This document shows positions 5,944 to 9,988 of a stretch of DNA of 9,988 nucleotides, one piece after another. The stretch comes from CAYINJ01 sp964364745 (lineage in GTDB: Bacteria > Patescibacteriota > Patescibacteriia > JACRDY01). Within the stretch, counting starts at the first letter, position 1, and every line of letters begins with the position of its first letter. The DNA is taken from contig CAYINJ010000022.1 in NCBI GenBank assembly GCA_964364745.1, positions 1-9,988 on the forward strand, in the 5' to 3' direction. The position numbers were made by a program, and so were the translations under genes. A model generated the notes under the pieces. That model ran no database searches. It saw only the letters and a list, made by a program, of their open reading frames with translations, and was not told where the DNA came from.

Positions 5944-5952
5944 AGCATAGCA
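5944..5952 (-). promoter_or_regulatory. Extended -10 element upstream of holA
   Basis: On the minus strand TGCTATGCT (5952-5944) has the TGn extension and a good -10 hexamer. No consensus -35 is found at 17 bp. A start near 5937 would leave a very short leader before the ATG at 5929. Confidence 0.45.
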
Positions 5953-5969
5953 GACCAGGGGGCTCAATT
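5951..5969. repeat. 19-nt motif, copy 2 (CAGACCAGGGGGCTcAATT)
   Basis: It matches 91-109 at 18 of 19 positions. It lies between the holA -10 element and the -35 box of the 6026 gene, so a bound factor could affect both directions. Confidence 0.55.
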
Positions 5970-5997
5970 TGACAGCCGGTAGGTAAATTGATATAAC
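5969..5997 (+). promoter_or_regulatory. Promoter of the 6026-6466 gene
   Basis: TTGACA (5969-5974), a 17-bp spacer and TATAAC (5992-5997) are close to the housekeeping consensus. The start site near 6004 gives a leader of about 22 nt carrying the ribosome binding site. Confidence 0.8.
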
Positions 5998-6025
5998 AGC
6001 CCAACACCAATCAGATGGAGGCACC

Positions 6026-6466
6026 ATGCCGCGAGGCAAGTTTTGGCAGTGGATCATCAGCCCCATTGGCGGAACCGGAATCCGTGAGTGGGTAATCATG
6101 GTCGTTAGTGTGATCGTGGTGCTCATCACGATCCCGGACGTTGTCGCCGCGATCTATGTCCGACCGGCCAAGCCAGCCACCCCGTCGGCGATCAGCTGTC
6201 AGGAACTGGAGCAGGATAGCGCCAAAGTGACGGCGTTGATCGAACGTGATCGCCAAACCGTGGCGACCTTTCAAGAAATGCTCAATCTGCTCGACGACGA
6301 ACTGCCGCCGCCAGTACTGACTGCCCGGCAAGACGCGCTGGAACATGGCACGGTTGCTGTCCACCTTGAGCAGGAAGCATTGATCTCGATCGGCGCGGAG
6401 ATTGAGCAGCAACGTCGCCAACGCTGTATCAAAAAAGGGGCCGGCCAAGCCGTTCCCACCAACTAG
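6026..6466 (+). CDS. Small single-pass membrane protein, unknown function (146 aa)
   Basis: I do not recognise a family. Visible parts are a short basic N-terminus (residues 1-20 with R3, K5 and R20), one strong membrane segment (about 22-45, WVIMVVSVIVVLITIPDVVA), a Pro/Ala-rich linker (47-54), and a long charged helical region (about 58-135) that is probably coiled coil, with cysteines near 58 and 134. Basic residues before the membrane segment suggest the N-terminus is inside and the long domain outside. The start is fixed by GGAGG 4 nt before the ATG, a near-consensus promoter upstream and a terminator downstream, so it is a complete one-gene unit set between holA and polA on the opposite strand. 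An antisense frame at 6011-6448 has no start signals and is a shadow. Confidence 0.8.
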   Translation: MPRGKFWQWIISPIGGTGIREWVIMVVSVIVVLITIPDVVAAIYVRPAKPATPSAISCQELEQDSAKVTALIERDRQTVATFQEMLNLLDDELPPPVLTARQDALEHGTVAVHLEQEALISIGAEIEQQRRQRCIKKGAGQAVPTN

Positions 6467-6484
6467 CGGTCAACCACCGCATCG

Positions 6485-6520
6485 TCGCCACTCCGCTAAG
6501 CGGGGTGGCGATAACTTTTA
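6485..6520. terminator. Terminator between the 6026 gene and polA
   Basis: A 12-bp stem TCGCCACTCCGC/GCGGGGTGGCGA (6485-6496, 6500-6511; one G-T pair) with loop TAA is followed on the plus strand by AACTTTT. The polA stop codon (6520-6518) is only 7 nt from the stem, so the hairpin may also end polA, though the minus strand lacks a T-run. Confidence 0.7.
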
Positions 6521-9304
6521 TATCTCCGTCGTCTCACCCCAGCTACGGCCGGTCTCAACTTTCACCTCAATCGGCACGCGCAGCTCGTAAATATTTTCCA
6601 TAATGTCTTTGACCCAAGTGCTAACTTCCGCTAGCAGTGACTTCTTGACTTCAAACACCAGTTCGTCGTGCACCTGCAACACCATTTTCACTTCGCCGGC
6701 GGGGTAGCGCTTGGCGATTTCGGCCTGGACCGCGATCATGGCTAGCTTCATCAAGTCCGCCGCTGTGCCCTGGATCGGCGCGTTGATAGCCATCCGCTCG
6801 GCAGCTTTGCGGACCGGGGCCATACCGGAGTGAATCTCGGGCAAATAGCGGATGCGGCCCAGCAGGGTTTCGACGAAACCCTCCTCCCGGACGTGCCGCA
6901 GTGTGCCTTCGATCCAATCCCGCACGCCGTCGAACGCTTCGAAGTATTTTTCGATAAACTCTTGGGCTTCACCTAAACTAATGCCAGTCCGCCAGGACAA
7001 GCCGTACGCACCCATCCCGTACAGTACGCCGAAGTTGACCTCCTTGGCCTTGCGGCGCATGTCCTTGGTCACTTGGTCGAGCGGTACATCAAAAATTTTG
7101 GCGGCGGTAGCGGCGTGAATGTCTTTGCCCGCGCGGAAAATCTCGATCATGTGTTGGTCACTGGCCAGCGAGGCCACGATCCGCAGTTCAATTTGCGAAT
7201 AGTCGGCCGCCACGATCACATTGCCTTTGTCAGCGACGAACGCTTTGCGGATTTCACGACCAAGTTCAGTCCGAATAGGGATGTTTTGTAAATTGGGGTC
7301 GGACGATGACAGCCGGCCGGTGGCCGTCACGGTTTGATTGAAACTGGTATGCACCCGGCCGGTCCGGGGGTGAACCAATTTCGGCAGCGCTTGGGTGTAG
7401 GTGGACTGCAGCTTAGCCAATTCGCGGTGTTCACTAATTAATTCAATAATCGGATGGCGGCCGGCCAGCTTTTCGAGTTCAGCCGCCGCGGTCGAAATTC
7501 CGGTTTTGACCTTTTTGAGGCCGGCGGTCGAAATCTTTAAGTCATCGAACAGCACCTCCTTCAGCTGGAGCGGTGAGTCAATGTTAAACTTTTTATCCGC
7601 CAGCTTATAGATTTGCTGATCAATTTTTTGACGACGATTTTCGAGATCGCCATCGAGCTCATCGAGGAAATCGCCGTCGATATTGACGCCGGTCAACTCC
7701 ATCGTGGCCAGCACGGGGATGAGCGGCGTTTCAATTTTCTCCATTAAACCAAGCATATTCTGGCGTTCCAGCTCGTCGGCCAGCTTGGCGTACAGCCGCC
7801 AAGTGTAGTCGACATCTTCACAACAATAATCCGCCACTCGATCGAGCGCGACATCAGCCAGCGTCACCTGACCTTTGCCTTTAGGCCCGATCAACGACTC
7901 GATGGGCGTCATCTCGTAGCCCAGTTCGGTGAAAGCCATGGTGTCGAGATCGTGCGCGCGGCTGCCGGGATTGAGCAGGTAGGCAGCCACCATGGTATCA
8001 AACCAGACGCCGTTGACGGCCAGACCGGCAGTCGCTAAGACCTTGATATCGAATTTTAAATTATGACCAACTTTTTTAATTTTCGGATCAGCTAGAATTT
8101 TTTTAAGTTCGGCACTAATCGCTGGGGCCGTCACATAATAAGCCACACCATTGGCCCAACCGAGGCCCAACCCCAGTAGCCGGTCGCTTAATGGATCAAG
8201 CCCGGTGGTTTCGGTGTCCAGTGCGATAGTATCTTGGTGCGCGATTTCCTCGGCCAATTTAGTCGCTGCGGCCGCCGTGGTAATCAGATGATAGCCGTCA
8301 CGCAAAGCGACGACCGATGTTTCGTCGTCGGTCGGAGTGGCTTGGTCAGGGGCGGCCCCGAGTAAACTGCCTTGGGTTTTAGTAGGGACGGCCGGCGAGT
8401 TGTCGGGCAAGCGGTTAAGCAGCGACTTAAAACCGAGTTCTTGAAACAATTTAAACACCGCTTGGCGATTGATTGGCTGGACGCGCGCGTCGTCAAGCTC
8501 AAAGTCAATCGGCGCGTCAGTAACGATGGTGGCTAGTTCTTCGGACAGGCGCGCGTCGGCTTCGTACTCGGTTAACAGTAGCCGGATCCGCTCTTTGATT
8601 TTGGGGTCTTTCTTCTTGGCGGCCTTCAGCACGGCGTCGAGGGTGCCAAAGGTCTGTAAGAGTTCGGTGGCGGTCTTTTCGCCGATCCCGCGGACACCGG
8701 GAATGTTGTCAGACGCGTCACCCCGGAGGGCTTTGTAGTCAATAATTTGTTTGGGAGTCAGGCCGTATTTTTCTTCGACGGCCGCGGCGTCATAGATTAC
8801 CGTTTCACCGATCCCTTTCTTCAGCGTGTAGACGGCAGTATGGTCGTCAATTAGCTGGAGGGCGTCCATGTCGCCGGTGACGATGATTTTTTTAACGCCG
8901 CCATCAGTGGTTTTACAAATCGTGCCGATGACATCATCGGCTTCGTAGCCGTCGAGCTCGTAGATGGGGACATTGAAAGTGGCGACCAACTCTTTGATTA
9001 ACGGAAACTGCTCGTAGAGTTCGTCGGGCTGTTTGACGCGAGTGGCTTTGTACTCGGTGTAGGTGTCGTGGCGGAAGGTCTTGGCGGCGCGATCAAAGGT
9101 GACGGCCACGTAGTCGGGTTTCAGTTCGCGGTACATTTTCAAAAAAATAGTCGCGAAGCCATAAACCGCGTTGGTCATCTGGCCGCTCGGTGACGTCAAG
9201 GTCGGCGGCAAGGCATGAAACGCGCGGTGAACCAGGGCGTTGCCATCGACAATGACGAGAGTTTTGGAGGGGTTTTTCGAGGCCATACGGCGGTATTGTA
9301 GCAT
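6518..9304 (-). CDS. polA: DNA polymerase I with 5' nuclease and proofreading
   Basis: Pol I fills gaps, removes RNA primers and serves excision repair. The product is 928 residues, the size of complete Pol I. The 5'-3' nuclease domain (about 10-290) has VDGNALVHRAFHAL, GYEADDVIG, TGDMDALQL and GDASDNIPGVRGIGEKTA. The 3'-5' exonuclease (about 345-520) keeps its catalytic set: DTETTG (363-368), GHNLKFD (413-419) and YCCED (493-497), so proofreading should be active, unlike in Taq. The polymerase domain has TATGRLSSSDPNLQN (about 660-674), motif A DYSQIELR (701-708), the O helix RRKAKEVNFGVLYG (750-763, with the Arg, Lys, Phe and Tyr expected) and motif C QVHDE (877-881). The ATG at 9304 is chosen because AAGGAGGG lies 5 nt upstream; the ATG at 9286 has no such site. 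It is a single gene convergent with the 6026 gene. Confidence 0.97.
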   Translation of the reverse strand: MLQYRRMASKNPSKTLVIVDGNALVHRAFHALPPTLTSPSGQMTNAVYGFATIFLKMYRELKPDYVAVTFDRAAKTFRHDTYTEYKATRVKQPDELYEQFPLIKELVATFNVPIYELDGYEADDVIGTICKTTDGGVKKIIVTGDMDALQLIDDHTAVYTLKKGIGETVIYDAAAVEEKYGLTPKQIIDYKALRGDASDNIPGVRGIGEKTATELLQTFGTLDAVLKAAKKKDPKIKERIRLLLTEYEADARLSEELATIVTDAPIDFELDDARVQPINRQAVFKLFQELGFKSLLNRLPDNSPAVPTKTQGSLLGAAPDQATPTDDETSVVALRDGYHLITTAAAATKLAEEIAHQDTIALDTETTGLDPLSDRLLGLGLGWANGVAYYVTAPAISAELKKILADPKIKKVGHNLKFDIKVLATAGLAVNGVWFDTMVAAYLLNPGSRAHDLDTMAFTELGYEMTPIESLIGPKGKGQVTLADVALDRVADYCCEDVDYTWRLYAKLADELERQNMLGLMEKIETPLIPVLATMELTGVNIDGDFLDELDGDLENRRQKIDQQIYKLADKKFNIDSPLQLKEVLFDDLKISTAGLKKVKTGISTAAAELEKLAGRHPIIELISEHRELAKLQSTYTQALPKLVHPRTGRVHTSFNQTVTATGRLSSSDPNLQNIPIRTELGREIRKAFVADKGNVIVAADYSQIELRIVASLASDQHMIEIFRAGKDIHAATAAKIFDVPLDQVTKDMRRKAKEVNFGVLYGMGAYGLSWRTGISLGEAQEFIEKYFEAFDGVRDWIEGTLRHVREEGFVETLLGRIRYLPEIHSGMAPVRKAAERMAINAPIQGTAADLMKLAMIAVQAEIAKRYPAGEVKMVLQVHDELVFEVKKSLLAEVSTWVKDIMENIYELRVPIEVKVETGRSWGETTEI

Positions 9305-9309
9305 GCTCT

Positions 9310-9353
9310 CCCTCCTTTTGTAACCAAACATTGCCCCTACTTTTATAACCAAA
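9310..9353 (-). promoter_or_regulatory. polA leader: -10 box, direct repeat and ribosome binding site
   Basis: On the minus strand TATAAA (9347-9342) is a plausible -10, with TGG just before it; no good -35 is found. The strong ribosome binding site AAGGAGGG is at 9317-9310. A 14-nt direct repeat TTTGGTTAYAAAAG (9353-9340 and 9328-9315, one difference) spans the -10 and the leader and could be a regulator site. Confidence 0.4.
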
Positions 9354-9378
9354 ACCACTAATCCTACTGTTGTTCCCC

Positions 9379-9404
9379 CTTACTTTTTGGAGCCAAAAAG
9401 TAAG
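9379..9404. repeat. 26-nt palindrome upstream of polA
   Basis: CTTACTTTTTGG (9379-9390) and CCAAAAAGTAAG (9393-9404) are perfect 12-nt inverted arms with a 2-nt spacer. It has no T-tail and may be an operator, an extruded hairpin or part of the adjoining repeat element. Confidence 0.8.
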
Positions 9405-9412
9405 CAAAAAGC

Positions 9413-9557
9413 TCTGGGGGCGGCAAACGGTGTCTGAGAGAATCACCTTTATCACCCCATTCCCGCCCAGACCATAGTTGGCCCCACTGCTAGACAGGCC
9501 GGCACCTTAATGAAAGCCAACTATGGTCTGGCCTTCCCACCGGTTGCCGCCCCCAGA
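9413..9557. repeat. 145-bp nested inverted-repeat element
   Basis: Outer arms 9413-9432 and 9538-9557 are inverted with one mismatch in 20 (TCTGGGGGCGGCAAACGGTG on the left). Inner arms 9467-9482 and 9516-9531 are inverted without mismatch (centre CAGACCATAGTTGGC). No protein is encoded. It resembles a small non-autonomous mobile element, but no target duplication is evident. The stretch 9558-9650 next to it shows nothing I can name. Confidence 0.75.
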
Positions 9558-9654
9558 CCCCTACCGACCGGCTTAATAATCTAAGAGGAGAAAACATTTA
9601 AGTAAGTATAGGTGGTCACCAGAGTCAAGAGAATGTTGATTTTACTCTAGTATT

Positions 9655-9683
9655 TTGTTAAGCTGGCAAGTGCTTTGTAGTCT
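9655..9683 (+). promoter_or_regulatory. Possible tRNA-Cys promoter
   Basis: TTGTTA (9655-9660), 17 bp and TAGTCT (9678-9683) give a start near 9690, 20 nt before the tRNA. A second candidate is TTGATT (9636-9641), 17 bp and TAAGCT (9659-9664). Neither is strong. Confidence 0.3.
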
Positions 9684-9709
9684 TGTTTCACCTGTCCGCT
9701 AAAGCCTAA

Positions 9710-9781
9710 GGCCTGGTAGCCAAGTAGTAAGGCGACGGTCTGCAAAACCGTTATACACGGGTGCAACTCCCGTCCAGGCCT
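9710..9781 (+). tRNA. tRNA-Cys (anticodon GCA)
   Basis: A full cloverleaf is present in 72 nt: acceptor GGCCTGG/CCAGGCC (9710-9716, 9774-9780), a D arm with GCC/GGC, anticodon stem ACGGT/ACCGT with loop CTGCAAA (GCA at 9742-9744), a 5-nt variable loop, T stem ACGGG/CCCGT and discriminator U (9781), the base expected for cysteine tRNA. CCA is not encoded. Two normally fixed bases are changed: position 18 is A (9726; the usual bacterial D loop reads AAGTGGTAA, here AAGTAGTAA) and position 55 is G (9763; T loop TGCAACT). These two bases contact each other in a normal tRNA elbow. G19 and C56 are kept. Confidence 0.92.
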
Positions 9782-9807
9782 TGAGCTTTGATGGACAGTA
9801 AAAAGTC

Positions 9808-9875
9808 GGCGGTTCCCTGCCTGCCATGCCTTCGGCAGGTAAACCGGCAGGCAGGGATTCCGCCCGTGGCCTCCA
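9808..9875 (+). repeat. Palindromic repeat inside a tRNA 3'-end-like sequence
   Basis: A 40-nt palindromic unit (9816-9855) has perfect 10-nt arms CCTGCCTGCC/GGCAGGCAGG flush with its ends. If it is removed, the flanks join to GGCGG-TTCGATT-CCGCC, a canonical T arm and loop, followed by CGTGGCC, T and CCA, as in the 3' end of a tRNA. I find no matching 5' half upstream, so this would be a remnant. The repeat itself is certain; the tRNA reading is inference. Confidence 0.6.
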
Positions 9876-9880
9876 GAAAA

Positions 9881-9913
9881 AGACGTTTAAGTACTTAAGC
9901 GTCTTTTATATTT
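9881..9913 (+). terminator. Rho-independent terminator downstream of tRNA-Cys
   Basis: AGACGTTTAAG (9881-9891) pairs with CTTAAGCGTCT (9894-9904) with one G-T pair, followed by TTTATATTT. An A-run on the left would also give some activity leftward. Confidence 0.8.
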
Positions 9914-9925
9914 AACATCTTCTGC

Positions 9926-9988
9926 CGTCATTGCGAGGGACCCCGAACAAAGTGAAGGGGACGCGGCCGGCCCGCCATGCCGCCGGCC
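9926..9988 (+). repeat. Interspersed palindromic repeat, partial at window edge
   Basis: CGTCATTGCGA (9926-9936) is the same end as the copy at 4550. It is followed by a CCCC/GGGG hairpin (9941-9960) and a hairpin GGCCGGC/GCCGGCC (9965-9971, 9982-9988). The second end of the repeat is beyond the window. Confidence 0.6.

Noticed and set aside
6011..6448. 145-codon antisense frame over the small membrane protein gene
   Set aside because: The plus-strand gene has promoter, ribosome binding site, membrane segment and terminator; the antisense frame has none.
9777..9875. Complete second tRNA downstream of tRNA-Cys
   Set aside because: Only the T arm, acceptor strand and CCA can be made after removing the palindrome; there is no room for D and anticodon arms.
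1..9988. CRISPR array
   Set aside because: The repeats seen are palindromic, few and irregularly spaced; there is no regular repeat-spacer pattern and no cas gene.

Overview
The window looks like chromosomal DNA of a small-genome bacterium with about half G+C. The gene set (short RmuC, S20, HolA, a PolA with all three activities, a tRNA without encoded CCA) and the many palindromic repeats between genes fit a Patescibacteria/CPR-type genome. This is an inference; nothing here fixes the lineage. Housekeeping promoters are easy to read: many have TTGAC(A/T), a 17-bp spacer and a recognisable -10.

Layout, left to right. Positions 1-230 hold an interspersed palindromic repeat, a near-parS palindrome and an extended -10 promoter. 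Next is rmuC (234-1271, +). A convergent gene of unknown function (1128-1955, -) overlaps the 3' end of rmuC by 144 bp in antisense. A divergent promoter region (2096-2184) separates it from a second unknown gene (2241-2693, +), which ends in a clear terminator. From 2750 to 3258 the minus strand has a strong promoter, a terminator and many complementary segments but no good reading frame. I read it as a large structured RNA gene that I cannot assign to a family. rpsT (3370-3636, +) has its promoter back to back with that RNA's promoter. From 4454 down to 3655 a second minus-strand promoter/terminator pair brackets about 760 bp without an intact gene: either a decayed gene or another structured RNA. 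Positions 4455-4969 are repeat DNA, including a block bounded by 14-bp inverted repeats.

The replication part follows: holA (4970-5929, -, DNA polymerase III delta), a small membrane protein with its own promoter and terminator (6026-6466, +), and polA (6518-9304, -, DNA polymerase I with 5' nuclease, intact proofreading site and polymerase). holA next to rpsT is a common bacterial arrangement. Upstream of polA lie a 26-nt palindrome and a 145-bp nested inverted repeat. The window ends with tRNA-Cys(GCA), a palindromic repeat sitting inside what looks like a tRNA 3' end, a terminator and another repeat cut off by the window edge.

rmuC, holA and polA all serve DNA replication or repair, but each appears to be transcribed on its own; no long operon is visible. 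The most notable observations are the candidate structured RNA at 2750-3258, the unexplained transcription unit at 3655-4454, and a tRNA-Cys in which both partners of the normally invariant 18-55 elbow contact are changed.
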